From a virus: 42,964 nucleotides of DNA. This document shows, one piece after another, positions 8,129 to 14,813 of this stretch (positions are counted from its first letter, which is position 1; the number at the start of each line of letters is the position of its first letter). Under the pieces are notes generated by a model. It was not told the origin of the DNA. It ran no database searches and was given only the letters and a program-made list of their open reading frames with translations. Location: IMG/VR virus record IMGVR_UViG_3300030687_000033, positions 1 to 42,964 of that record, one strand, 5' to 3'. The position numbers and the translations under genes were made by a program.

Positions 8129-8738
8129 TCGGGACTTCCACAGCTACGACATCCACAGCATCACCTTGCTGCGCTTCCTTCCGCTTAGCCATAGCTGCCA
8201 TGATCCGGTCAGCCACCATCTCACTGGAGTTCTTCGGAGCTTCCTCTGGAGCTGCTTTCTCCGCAGCCTTCTGCCCCATACCAAGAGCCTTGATTCCGAG
8301 TTCGGCTATCTTCAGCACAGTCATGTCGGGGAGGGCCTTGCCAGCCTCCATTTTATCTTGAAGGATGTTGAGGGATCGGATAGTCAGCCCACGGAAGCGC
8401 TCTTCAAGAGTCATCGCGTATTCGGGATTGAGGACTTCAGTCCGTCGAGGGTCAAGGGCAGACTGGAAATTAGCCGATGCCAGGACTTGAGCTACCCATG
8501 ACTGGGGCTTACCGAAGATCTCCCCGAGTTGTTTGGAGCTGTAATCGGGGTTGTTGATGATGAGATCCACGAACAGGGCAGGGGAGTAGCGAAGAGCTGC
8601 GCCAGGAGCCATCGGCAATCCCCCCTCTGGTTTCGCTCTTGCTAGCCCGATTGAAGGGGCAAGGGTCACTACCTTCTCTGGCACAGCCAGCATGTCAGCA
8701 ATGCTCTGAGCAATGGCATGGAATGCATCGTCATCCAT
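8121..8738 (-). CDS. terS: Terminase small subunit, 205 aa
   Basis: Expected DNA-recognition subunit, placed directly before and overlapping TerL. A central helix-turn-helix-like region (SSKQLGEIFGKPQSWVAQVL) is followed by helices that would form the oligomer ring and an Ala/Glu-rich tail. The region from about residue 45 to 130 is clearly homologous to the whole of the 108-residue protein at 8911-9237. Its start is coupled (TAATG) to the 57-residue gene upstream, with AAGGGG as ribosome site. Confidence 0.8.
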   Translation of the reverse strand: MDDDAFHAIAQSIADMLAVPEKVVTLAPSIGLARAKPEGGLPMAPGAALRYSPALFVDLIINNPDYSSKQLGEIFGKPQSWVAQVLASANFQSALDPRRTEVLNPEYAMTLEERFRGLTIRSLNILQDKMEAGKALPDMTVLKIAELGIKALGMGQKAAEKAAPEEAPKNSSEMVADRIMAAMAKRKEAQQGDAVDVVAVEVPNG

Positions 8739-8753
8739 TACAACCCCTTCAAA
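8736..8753. repeat. 18-bp direct repeat, copy 1 (ribosome site/stop/start cassette)
   Basis: cattacaaccccttcaaa, identical to 8909-8926. On the minus strand each copy encodes the LKGL end of one gene, the stop codon, the overlapping ATG of the next gene and its ribosome binding site. Confidence 0.85.
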
Positions 8754-8911
8754 GGAGGGTCAATTGAGACGAACTCAACCGGAATCTTCATAAGCTTGAC
8801 TGTGGGGTGCTCACAATCCCAAGAGGACAATCCAAAACCTGTACTATTACAGAAATCCTTTGAACAGCCTTCACGTTGGCATTCTTTTGGCAAGGTAACT
8901 GTAAGTTGCAT
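8738..8911 (-). CDS. Cys-rich mini-protein, 57 aa
   Basis: Starts MQLTVTLPKECQREGC and contains Cys at 11, 16, 21 and 33 plus His 35, so it could bind one metal ion. Both its start and its stop are TAATG overlaps with the flanking terminase-type genes, each preceded by the same AAGGGGTTG ribosome cassette. An 18-bp direct repeat covers both junctions. It ends PLKGL, like the upstream protein (GLKGL). Function unknown; coupling makes it likely to be translated. Confidence 0.6.
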   Translation of the reverse strand: MQLTVTLPKECQREGCSKDFCNSTGFGLSSWDCEHPTVKLMKIPVEFVSIDPPLKGL

Positions 8912-8926
8912 TACAACCCCTTCAAA
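8909..8926. repeat. 18-bp direct repeat, copy 2
   Basis: Exact second copy of 8736-8753, at the junction of the 108-residue TerS-like gene and the 57-residue gene. The pair brackets the 57-residue gene, as expected after a local duplication or insertion event. Confidence 0.85.
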
Positions 8927-9237
8927 CCAGTAGTGGCCACACCAAGAGCATCCAGCGCGAACTGTGCCGAAGCATCAGGACCATCGAGGACTTCCTGGAG
9001 CCGGTTGATCGCAGAGGTCGTGACACCGGCCAAGCGGTCTTCAATTGACCGGCGAATGGCTGGATCAACTAGCAGGGACTTCCGCTCCGCAATTCGAGAC
9101 TGGAAGCTGTCGCTGCAACGGATGTGGGAGATCCAGGCCTCCGAGTACTCGAAGATGGTTGCCAGCTCTTTATTCGTGACAGTCGGCTCTGCCAAGATCA
9201 AGTCAATCATGGCTTCGTGCGTGTATTTAAGTTTCAT
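8911..9237 (-). CDS. Terminase small subunit-like paralog, 108 aa
   Basis: First gene of the leftward arm. It aligns end to end with the middle of TerS: a shared region with LI..P...K+L..IF...W++.+..+..FQS...R+ and then .P....+E+R..G+T..++N.LQ+. The HTH-like segment is VTNKELATIFEYSEAWISHI. It lacks the N-terminal 45 and C-terminal 70 residues of TerS, so it may modulate packaging-site recognition, act as a regulator, or be a remnant. No clear sigma70 promoter was found just upstream. Confidence 0.65.
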   Translation of the reverse strand: MKLKYTHEAMIDLILAEPTVTNKELATIFEYSEAWISHIRCSDSFQSRIAERKSLLVDPAIRRSIEDRLAGVTTSAINRLQEVLDGPDASAQFALDALGVATTGLKGL

Positions 9238-9347
9238 GGTGGCTGCTCCGTGGCTAATTTAACGTGAAGATAACATATTCGCGCGCCGCGTACGAAGCCG
9301 GCTACCGTCAGCCAGCCAATCAGGTAGGGTCGGATCAGCTTCAGGGA

Positions 9348-9390
9348 ATAATCAACATAAATTAATAAAAAGTAATCCCGGTGAGAAACT
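9348..9390. repeat. 43-bp palindromic element E2 (degenerate left arm)
   Basis: The right 30 bp (attaataaaa then agtaatcccggtgagaaact) fit the family; the left arm (ataatcaacataa) has lost the ACCGGG core. It lies about 110 bp upstream of the leftward arm's first gene. Confidence 0.65.
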
Positions 9391-9706
9391 CATCTGCAGT
9401 CGGAGAGGGGCATGTAGCACTCTACAATTCCTCGGAAACTGGCTCGCGGGTAAGTAGAAAAATAATAAAAAATAAAATAACTGGCCACCAGCTAAGTAGC
9501 ATGGTGCGTAGAACAGCCAGTAAGAGAAGAAAGTAGAAAATTTCAGAAAAAATAGGATGGTGCCTTGCAAATTTTCACTCCCTGCCCAACTTTTCCCCCT
9601 CCACCCGCCCCAATTTCCAATTTGACATAACGTCCAATTATCAACGTTTGGCTAGGTTGGTAGCATCGACGTGACCACCAGTACTACCGCACGCACCATG
9701 CTATAT

Positions 9707-9817
9707 AGTAGTGGTGAGCGAGCACGTGTGGGAGCTATGCTAACGAGAGGCGAGTGGTGAGTAGGGCTAGCGTTTAGTCACGCATGCTATGGCTCGCTCT
9801 CTAACGTGCCCACTACT
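9707..9817. repeat. Imperfect inverted repeat with two 8-bp perfect stems
   Basis: AGTAGTGG and GAGCGAGC on the left pair exactly with CCACTACT and GCTCGCTC on the right, separated by an asymmetric internal loop of about 10 nt. The enclosed 68 bases carry further GCTATG/CTAACG partial repeats. It may be a cruciform, a structured leader RNA of unknown direction, or a binding-site cluster. Confidence 0.4.
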
Positions 9818-9947
9818 TCTACTACCTATATGTATCAGGCTGTGTGTTAGTAGTCGGTAGCGGCTCCCTTTACCCGTGAGCCAGTTTCGTTCTCAACGTA
9901 GCATGGTAGCGTGATGTAAATAGTTTGAGATAGTTGATAGAAAGGTG

Positions 9948-9976
9948 TTGACATGGATGACTGAGTGGACTAATAT
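9948..9976 (+). promoter_or_regulatory. Early rightward sigma70 promoter
   Basis: TTGACA at 9948-9953, 17-bp spacer, TAATAT at 9971-9976. This is nearly perfect consensus and is followed within 45 bases by the first rightward gene. It is most likely the main early promoter read by host RNA polymerase. Confidence 0.8.
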
Positions 9977-10018
9977 CTAGTCATGGGTTAGCGAATGACA
10001 AACAACTAGGAGATTGAA

Positions 10019-10213
10019 ATGCAAAATTACTATGAGTTGAATGTAGCTCTCAATGGCCGCCACCTCTTCGCTACGGCAGCACGTAGTTGTGGATGCATCC
10101 AAGAGGCAAAGAGAGTGTGGGATTGCCTCAAAGTAAAGTTTCCTGAAGCGGAAGGCTATGCCATCACTATTACCAAGTGGGAAGCCACGGGGACGGAAAT
10201 GAAGTGGGAGTAG
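10019..10213 (+). CDS. Early hypothetical protein, 64 aa
   Basis: First gene after the early promoter, with TAGGAG seven bases before its ATG. It starts MQNYYELNVALNGRHLFAT and is a soluble mixed alpha/beta protein. It shows weak similarity to the 70-residue protein at 12634-12846 (shared Y...V......R/K-LFAT and KFPE/RFEE-type segments), so the two may be distant paralogs. Small first-expressed phage proteins often act on host functions, but nothing here identifies a target. Confidence 0.65.
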   Translation: MQNYYELNVALNGRHLFATAARSCGCIQEAKRVWDCLKVKFPEAEGYAITITKWEATGTEMKWE

Positions 10214-10223
10214 CAAGGTCGAA

Positions 10224-10239
10224 ACCGCATTCGTGCGGT
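10224..10239. other. Stable UUCG-tetraloop hairpin
   Basis: ACCGCA-TTCG-TGCGGT, a perfect 6-bp stem closed by an extra-stable UUCG loop, between the first two early genes. No T-run follows, so it is unlikely to be an intrinsic terminator. It may stabilise or punctuate the early mRNA. Confidence 0.5.
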
Positions 10240-10280
10240 CGGTACGTAACGCGTACCCTGATGAGACCAACGGAGGGAAC

Positions 10281-10487
10281 GTGGAACATACATTGATAGT
10301 TGCACCGAATTACATTAAGGATTTATGCGGAGTTGCCGTTATTAGAATCGGCGTCCGGTTTTTGTGGGCGCAGGACGAACAACTCAAAACGCTATTTCAT
10401 TGCCGCATTCATAAAGGTGATGACCTCACACAGGATTTTATGAGGCTCGTCAAACTGATCGCAACTCGTGCCGGGGAATCAAAATGA
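10281..10487 (+). CDS. Early hypothetical protein, 68 aa
   Basis: GTG start chosen because GGAGGG lies four bases upstream; an earlier in-frame GTG at 10233 has no ribosome site and would run through the UUCG hairpin. It is a compact soluble protein with a hydrophobic core (CGVAVIRIGVRFLW) and a basic C-terminus. Its stop overlaps the ATG of the next gene (ATGA). Family not recognised. Confidence 0.55.
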   Translation: MEHTLIVAPNYIKDLCGVAVIRIGVRFLWAQDEQLKTLFHCRIHKGDDLTQDFMRLVKLIATRAGESK

Positions 10488-10741
10488 AACAACTAATCGC
10501 AATCGTCGTACTACTCGCAGCCGCAACTGCTCATGCCTCCGTAGTCGGAGCATCCCATGGCAATCATAGTAGTGCGGGGCTAGGCCCGGCTGGTGGACAG
10601 GCTGCAGCGGGACAAGCAGCTAAATCAGGAGCCTCTAACGCATCGGCGAGTAGTGGCGGCGCGGGGCAATCCGGCGGCAATGGTAGCGTGGTAGTTGGCT
10701 ATTGCGATGTGGCACACTACTCGATTTGTTATAAGGAGTAG
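10484..10741 (+). CDS. Secreted Gly/Ser/Ala-rich protein, 85 aa
   Basis: A clear Sec signal peptide (MKQLIAIVVLLAAATAHA, cleavage likely after AHA) is followed by about 45 residues of low-complexity Gly, Ser, Ala and Gln and a short tail with two Cys (GYCDVAHYSICYKE) that could form a disulfide in the periplasm. Exported early phage proteins can affect the envelope or block superinfection, but that is inference from location only. Confidence 0.65.
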   Translation: MKQLIAIVVLLAAATAHASVVGASHGNHSSAGLGPAGGQAAAGQAAKSGASNASASSGGAGQSGGNGSVVVGYCDVAHYSICYKE

Positions 10742-10896
10742 CGGCCACGTTCTACGCCGAATTCGGAGTCTACCTAACTCCCACACGTGCCTCACACCAT
10801 ATCACCCCGCTCTTGCGGTGTTATGAGCAATGGAACAAAGTCCGGTTTATCCGCCGGGTTAGCTATGACAATGTTGTGTGGTGCTGACTAGACCGG

Positions 10897-10939
10897 GTTA
10901 TTCACCGGGATTAACATTTAGTAATAGCGGTTGAAAACT
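10897..10939. repeat. 43-bp palindromic element E3
   Basis: Left arm gttattcaccgggatta, centre acatttag, right arm taatagcggttgaaaact. It lies 17 bp before the ATG at 10956, followed by GAGGAGGCTGAC. Confidence 0.9.
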
Positions 10940-10955
10940 CATTGAGGAGGCTGAC

Positions 10956-11108
10956 ATGAACGAATGGTTAGAGTATTGGCGTGAGCAATTTGAACTCTCC
11001 CGCGAGGGTGATGTGGAATTTCTCAGGGATTGCGGCAATGTCCTGTCATTCCTGTTTGTTCTTGCCTTTCTCGTCGTATTCATCAAACTCGTATGGAGCA
11101 TCTTATGA
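10956..11108 (+). CDS. Small single-span membrane protein, 50 aa
   Basis: Starts MNEWLEYWREQFELSREG, an acidic cytoplasmic-type head, then one membrane helix (LSFLFVLAFLVVFIKLVW) to the end. It has a strong ribosome site, GAGGAGGCTGAC, directly after palindrome E3. The stop overlaps the next ATG (ATGA), giving a coupled pair of small membrane proteins. Confidence 0.6.
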   Translation: MNEWLEYWREQFELSREGDVEFLRDCGNVLSFLFVLAFLVVFIKLVWSIL

Positions 11109-11254
11109 AACATCATCAACATGCTATTTCATGGCGCGAGGCTAACGAGTTCGACTCGCCACTATGGAAAGACCTGCTAGCCCTCGCTATCGTGCATGTG
11201 ATTGTGATCGGGCTGGTAGCATTCGCGTTGTATCGAATCACGAATAAATGGTAG
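11105..11254 (+). CDS. Small single-span membrane protein, 49 aa
   Basis: Starts MKHHQHAISWREANEF and carries one strong membrane helix (LLALAIVHVIVIGLVAFALY) and a short basic tail. Translationally coupled by ATGA to the preceding membrane protein, so the two may act together. Function unknown. Confidence 0.6.
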   Translation: MKHHQHAISWREANEFDSPLWKDLLALAIVHVIVIGLVAFALYRITNKW

Positions 11255-11271
11255 CTAGTTGCAGATAGTTG

Positions 11272-11300
11272 TTGCTTTCTCCAGTTTCCTGTTCTATAGT
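11272..11300 (+). promoter_or_regulatory. Sigma70-type promoter
   Basis: TTGCTT at 11272-11277, 17-bp spacer, TATAGT at 11295-11300. The same TATAGT -10 is seen before the paralogous gene at 13848. It would drive the 222-residue protein gene. Confidence 0.65.
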
Positions 11301-11365
11301 ATCTACATGCGACGGGATAATGTACCTCGCAAACGGTAGATGGTCCGATACCATCATTCTCTAAA

Positions 11366-11374
11366 TAGAGGCTC
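11366..11374 (+). promoter_or_regulatory. Start-associated motif TAGAGGCTC
   Basis: TAGAGGCTC three bases before the ATG at 11378. GAGG can serve as ribosome site, but the following CTC is conserved among several early genes and is not part of the usual Shine-Dalgarno sequence. Confidence 0.6.
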
Positions 11375-11377
11375 GCA

Positions 11378-12046
11378 ATGTCTAACGTAATCCGCACCAG
11401 CAAAAAATCCACGATCATGGCTGACGTGTTCCTGCCGAAGATGACACTCACTCTCACCTTCATCAACGGGAAGGAGATTGTCATCGATGCGAACACGTTG
11501 TCGGAGGAAATCCGCAATCAGGCCCTCCTTCACGGGCTGAAGCAGAAACTCGTTGACGCGGCTGCAATCTCGCGCAACCTCGACACGGGCGCATCGGCAA
11601 GCGTGGATGACAAATACAATGCCGTTCGCAAAATTGCCGATCGGTTGACCGCCGATGGGGCGAAGTGGAACGAGGGCCGTGCGGCAGGTAGCGAGCCGTC
11701 ACCTACCGCAGGTGTCAATAACATCCTGCTCCGTGCTCTCATGAAAATGACCGGACGTGATATGGAGTACGTCAAAGCCTACCTGGGGAACAAAACAAAA
11801 GAGCAACGTGCCGCGCTCCGCAAGAACCCGCGCGTGGTGCAAATTATGGCTGAGTTGTCGGCTGCTACGGTCGTGAATGGGGTCAACACGGATGAGCTGT
11901 TGAGTGAATTGGGAATGGACCTGCCTGCCACTACCGACGCGGGGGACGGTTCGGGAATTGAGGCTGACCTGCCGTTGCCCCCCGTTGCCATGAAAATCCC
12001 CAATACCCGCACCAGCAAGAAGCGCCTCGTCACGTCCGGCGAGTAA
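11378..12046 (+). CDS. Early protein, 222 aa, paralog of the 13848 product
   Basis: No known domain recognised. It is homologous to the 201-residue protein at 13848-14453: both have an N-terminal TLTFINGKE/ITLDFVNGE strand pair, a HGLKQKLVD/HGMLQKLGDE helix, a central ALMKMTGRDMEYVKAYLGNKT-like segment, an ALRKNP/ALRDNP block and then NGVNTDELLSELG. This copy has a further 43-residue tail ending in basic residues. It is driven by its own promoter and start-associated motif. The conserved acidic-hydrophobic segment VNTDELLSELG recurs at the end of a third protein (19816-20049), which suggests a shared docking tail. Confidence 0.7.
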   Translation: MSNVIRTSKKSTIMADVFLPKMTLTLTFINGKEIVIDANTLSEEIRNQALLHGLKQKLVDAAAISRNLDTGASASVDDKYNAVRKIADRLTADGAKWNEGRAAGSEPSPTAGVNNILLRALMKMTGRDMEYVKAYLGNKTKEQRAALRKNPRVVQIMAELSAATVVNGVNTDELLSELGMDLPATTDAGDGSGIEADLPLPPVAMKIPNTRTSKKRLVTSGE

Positions 12047-12054
12047 AGAACTAG

Positions 12055-12097
12055 TGGATTGCGGCAACCTCTGACTATTCGAGCCGTCCGCAATCCA
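12055..12097 (+). terminator. Long-stem hairpin, possible terminator or processing site
   Basis: TGGATTGCGG (12055-12064) pairs perfectly with CCGCAATCCA (12088-12097), loop of 23 nt. It is followed by TTAAAATAAA, not a clean T-run, so intrinsic termination is uncertain. It directly follows the 222-residue gene. Confidence 0.4.
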
Positions 12098-12133
12098 TTA
12101 AAATAAACCTGCCGTACCGGGAGGGCCAACCCC

Positions 12134-12265
12134 GTGAACCATACAACCGAAATATTCCTCCTCTACATGACCTACAAACGGCATTGTGGAGTTGAGGCTA
12201 CCTATCCCGTCAGCTACAGCACTTGGTTATGGTTGCGTGGGATATCCGATGAACGTCCGTGGTAG
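12134..12265 (+). CDS. Hypothetical mini-protein, 43 aa
   Basis: GTG start with GGAGGG about nine bases upstream; begins MNHTTEIFLLYMTYKRHCG. Aromatic-rich (four Trp), soluble. It is followed after nine bases by the next small gene with its own ribosome site overlapping this stop. Support is moderate: spacing and codon continuity only. Confidence 0.4.
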   Translation: MNHTTEIFLLYMTYKRHCGVEATYPVSYSTWLWLRGISDERPW

Positions 12266-12274
12266 GAGAGAGCT

Positions 12275-12421
12275 ATGTACCCGTATGAAAGGGGATATGC
12301 CGCGAGGGAGTGTGGGGAAACCTTAAGAGCCAACCCCTACCCCGTCGGAAGTAACGATTACATAGAATGGCTCGATGGTTACATAGACGCCAGTAATAAC
12401 ATAGCCTATGGCGAGGGCTAG
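12275..12421 (+). CDS. RMF-like small protein, 48 aa
   Basis: The pattern is YERGYAAREC at the start, then ANPYPVG, then YIEWLDGYIDA near the C-terminus. This layout (GY.A...G...NPYP....WLDGY..A) resembles the ribosome modulation factor/CrpP-type family, whose host member RMF binds the 30S platform and promotes ribosome hibernation. If real, it could act on host translation. The similarity is by short motif only. TAGGAGAGAG provides a strong ribosome site. Confidence 0.5.
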   Translation: MYPYERGYAARECGETLRANPYPVGSNDYIEWLDGYIDASNNIAYGEG

Positions 12422-12502
12422 ATGTTCCTAATTCGATTCATAGTAGCTCTAACAATGTTTTTCTCTGGCCTTTTGTGGATGCTGCGGCATGGCTATTTCT
12501 AA
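12422..12502 (+). CDS. Membrane mini-protein, 26 aa
   Basis: ATG directly follows the stop of the RMF-like gene (TAGATG). It begins MFLIRFIVALTMFFSGLLW, a single membrane helix, and ends MLRHGYF. Too short to assign, but it fits the run of tiny membrane proteins in this early cluster. Confidence 0.4.
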   Translation: MFLIRFIVALTMFFSGLLWMLRHGYF

Positions 12503-12619
12503 CAACTCACTACCCTCACCACTAACTAAATAGCAGCACGGATGTCGTGGTACTCGCCTATCACACTATCCAGGCCCGAACAATACGAGACTTTGCACTT
12601 CCCGTAGTTCTAACCTTCA

Positions 12620-12628
12620 TAGAGGCTC
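12620..12628 (+). promoter_or_regulatory. Start-associated motif TAGAGGCTC
   Basis: TAGAGGCTC five bases before the ATG at 12634; it decides that start over an in-frame codon at 12547. Confidence 0.6.
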
Positions 12629-12633
12629 ATATC

Positions 12634-12846
12634 ATGCATCAATATCAAGTGACTGTAGAAACGAAAGACAAGCGACTCTTCGCTACCGAATGGGTAACCG
12701 GGCATGATAGTGCTGTGGCTCTGGTTCTCCTAATAGCATCTAGGTTTGAGGAGCCGACTTACCGAATCGGGGTTTCTCATAGGGTGCTCGATATCACTGC
12801 CGAGGAATGGGGTGATTTCGTGGTGAGCGGATCCAGCGGGAATTGA
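12634..12846 (+). CDS. Early hypothetical protein, 70 aa
   Basis: Starts MHQYQVTVETKDKRLFATE; soluble, mixed alpha/beta. The start is set by the TAGAGGCTC motif. It resembles the 64-residue first early protein in its opening strand pattern and LFAT motif, which hints at an old duplication. Palindrome E4 begins immediately after its stop. Function unknown. Confidence 0.65.
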   Translation: MHQYQVTVETKDKRLFATEWVTGHDSAVALVLLIASRFEEPTYRIGVSHRVLDITAEEWGDFVVSGSSGN

Positions 12847-12848
12847 TG

Positions 12849-12891
12849 GTTTTCAACCGGGATTAACATTTAGTAATCCCGGTCATTTACT
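12849..12891. repeat. 43-bp palindromic element E4
   Basis: Left arm gttttcaaccgggatta, centre acatttag, right arm taatcccggtcatttact. It lies between the stop of the 70-residue gene and the start-associated motif of the next gene, 12 bp before its ATG. Confidence 0.9.
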
Positions 12892-12899
12892 AGAGGCTC
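12891..12899 (+). promoter_or_regulatory. Start-associated motif TAGAGGCTC
   Basis: TAGAGGCTC, then AGC and the ATG at 12903. It abuts palindrome E4 (one base shared), giving the palindrome + motif + start layout in its most compact form. Confidence 0.65.
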
Positions 12900-12902
12900 A
12901 GC

Positions 12903-13169
12903 ATGCCACGTGAAATCTCTGCCGTTACCGAAACCCTCGCTGCTATGTGCGCGAGCCATAACTCAAAACACGCCTCCCTGCGAGAACTAGCGCAAACCGC
13001 TATTGACTGCCCTGGGAAATACCTGCCCAGCTACTTGCATCCAGCCGAGCTACGCACCTCTAGAGAGGCGTGGTACACAGGGTTTGTTGAGGCAATGACC
13101 CTTGTGCTCAAACATATCGATTCGGCCTCGCCCCCGCCCCGCCACGGTACGCAAAGTAAGCGCTGGTAG
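12903..13169 (+). CDS. Early hypothetical protein, 88 aa
   Basis: Starts MPREISAVTETLAAMCASH; a helical soluble protein with a Pro-rich, basic C-terminal tail (PPPRHGTQSKRW). Its start is set by palindrome E4 and the TAGAGGCTC motif. No family recognised. Confidence 0.65.
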   Translation: MPREISAVTETLAAMCASHNSKHASLRELAQTAIDCPGKYLPSYLHPAELRTSREAWYTGFVEAMTLVLKHIDSASPPPRHGTQSKRW

Positions 13170-13193
13170 TCTACGGCGTGCGATGGAAACCCA

Positions 13194-13218
13194 CCCGCCA
13201 TAGAGCGGGATTTCCTTT
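13194..13218 (+). terminator. Possible intrinsic terminator
   Basis: CCCGC-catagA-GCGGG hairpin followed by ATTTCCTTTAT, 25 bases after the 88-residue gene. The stem is short and the T-run interrupted. Confidence 0.4.
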
Positions 13219-13320
13219 ATGGTTTAATGAAGTGGCGGTAGTCTGGGGATTGTCCGGGGAAAATGGCAGACAAATCCAGACTAACCATTCATGCAGCACT
13301 ACTTCAACAGGTAATCAGCC

Positions 13321-13749
13321 ATGCCAAAAGGTAAAGAGTTATCCGATTTCGGTCCTGAGTTCCAGCAAATGCTCCTGCGAGTTGACAAGGCTTTCCTAGC
13401 GGGAGCCGACGAATTCCCAATCGATTTCGCCACGCACAAGCTAGCCCACGCGCTGCGCTTCCGTATCTATAGCTATTTCAATGCCCTACGGGTCTGCGGT
13501 GACCGACCGGACCTAACCGCGATGTGCACTAACTTGTCTATGCGCATCGCCGGGACCGCGCTGGTTTTCTACCGGAAGGGGGAAGATAAGGAGTCGGAAG
13601 CTCTTCGTAATGCCTTGGGATTAGAAAAGGGATTCGCAGATGGACCGACCACACATGGGGTTGCCGCTCCGAGCACGGCACTATCGGGCTATTTAGAGCA
13701 ATTGGCCCAACTACGAGCCAATCCGTTATTCAAAAAGAACGAAAAATAG
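13321..13749 (+). CDS. Early hypothetical protein, 142 aa
   Basis: Starts MPKGKELSDFGPEFQQMLL. Mostly helical, with a central LAHALRFRIYSYFNALR segment and a basic C-terminus. It has no signal or membrane segment and no recognised domain. It is the last gene before the strong promoter at 13754. Confidence 0.65.
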   Translation: MPKGKELSDFGPEFQQMLLRVDKAFLAGADEFPIDFATHKLAHALRFRIYSYFNALRVCGDRPDLTAMCTNLSMRIAGTALVFYRKGEDKESEALRNALGLEKGFADGPTTHGVAAPSTALSGYLEQLAQLRANPLFKKNEK

Positions 13750-13753
13750 CCGG

Positions 13754-13782
13754 TTGACACTCGCCCCGCGCTGCTCTATAGT
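13754..13782 (+). promoter_or_regulatory. Strong sigma70 promoter
   Basis: TTGACA at 13754-13759, 17-bp spacer, TATAGT at 13777-13782. It starts five bases after the stop of the 142-residue gene and drives the 201-residue protein gene and probably the structured RNA that follows it. Confidence 0.82.
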
Positions 13783-13847
13783 CTCTCTAACGACTCGCCA
13801 ACTACCGAGTCGCCTACTGAACACCAACCAAACTGGAGTAACAAGAG

Positions 13848-14453
13848 ATGACGGAACATGTAGAAGTGGGCACGGCGGCAAAAGTCAAGACAGTGCGGGA
13901 AGTAAAGACTGTTGTGATGTCGGATGGTCGTGAAGTGGAGTTTGCTGGCAAGCGCCGGTTGCTGAAAACGGCAGCTATCTCGGAAGACAACTTCGACGTG
14001 ACCATCACCTTGGATTTCGTTAATGGTGAAACGCGTCAGTTGTCCCTCGCAGCCAACAAGCCCCTCTTCGCGAAGTTCGCTGCCCACGGCATGCTGCAGA
14101 AACTCGGTGATGAAGTCGCCGGTCTGGATGATGTGGAAGACATGGTGATCGCAGAGGAAGAGCTGATCGCCCGTCTGGAAGGTGGTGAATGGGGTGCTGA
14201 GCGTGCACGCGGGGAAAGCAATGCGATGGCAGGGCTGTCGGTCCTCGCGAAGGCCCTGGTGCAGGTCTCCGGCAAGACCGCTGAAGCTGTCAAGAGCTTC
14301 CTGAAGAGCAAAACCAACACGGAAAAGCTCGCGCTGCGTGACAATCCGACGTTGAAGCCGGTGATTGCTGAGCTGGAAAGCAAGAAGAAGCAAAAGCCGA
14401 AGGACAACGGTGTGAATACGGAAGATCTGCTGTCGGAACTGGGCGCGGAGTAA
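13848..14453 (+). CDS. Early protein, 201 aa, paralog of the 11378 product
   Basis: Shares an architecture with the 222-residue protein (see 11378): the ITLDFVNGETRQL strand region (about residues 51-63), HGMLQKLGDE, a charged middle, an AEAVKSFLKSKTNTEKLALR segment, then basic KKKQKPKDNG and a terminal VNTEDLLSELGAE. The conserved end is acidic-hydrophobic after a basic stretch, like a flexible docking tail. A dedicated near-consensus promoter suggests high early expression. Function not known; the paralog pair and shared tail make a nucleoprotein or regulator role possible but unproven. Confidence 0.72.
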   Translation: MTEHVEVGTAAKVKTVREVKTVVMSDGREVEFAGKRRLLKTAAISEDNFDVTITLDFVNGETRQLSLAANKPLFAKFAAHGMLQKLGDEVAGLDDVEDMVIAEEELIARLEGGEWGAERARGESNAMAGLSVLAKALVQVSGKTAEAVKSFLKSKTNTEKLALRDNPTLKPVIAELESKKKQKPKDNGVNTEDLLSELGAE

Positions 14454-14813
14454 TCGACAACCACGCTTGGGAGCCTTTGAAAGGGGGCACCTGTTGTATA
14501 GCGCACCAGGGTTGAGCAAGGCGAGAAGCAAATAGCGGCCCCTAGCTATTCAAAAGGAGGGGAGACTGGGGCAGGGGGCAACACCCTGCGGGATGCAAAA
14601 TGCTTCCTGCTCCACCTAAGTACCCTTATCAGGGGTGACCACAGCGTCTAGTCCACGCCTCAGCTTAGTTCAGGAGTGACTACCTGAATGAAACTGTTAA
14701 TGAGTCCCCCGCGATAAGGGTATTTGGAGATTAAAGTTAGCTGATACGGCCAACAGTCCCTCGAAGTAAACTGGGATCAGCGGACCACCTTTCCAAGTAT
14801 CCGTCTCAACATG

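Larger units (their letters stand above)
9238..10018. other. Non-coding divergent control region
   Basis: About 780 bp between the leftward and rightward arms with no convincing gene. It holds a degenerate palindrome (E2), an A/T-rich low-complexity part (9440-9560), and a segment at 9690-9850 with several inverted repeats, including AGTAGTGG 9707-9714 pairing with 9810-9817 and GAGCGAGC 9716-9723 pairing with 9792-9799. The early promoter lies at 9948-9976. It is a reasonable place for an origin, packaging site or operators, but no direct evidence separates these. Confidence 0.6.

Noticed and set aside
9352-9570. Hydrophobic 72-codon minus-strand frame in the control region
   Set aside because: Its Phe/Leu-rich translation follows from A/T-rich low-complexity DNA, there is no ribosome site and it overlaps palindrome E2.
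10629-10635. Other GAGCCTC copies (also near 24130 and 42246) as antisense sites
   Set aside because: They lie within coding sequence without a hairpin-loop context and match the chance frequency for a 7-mer.
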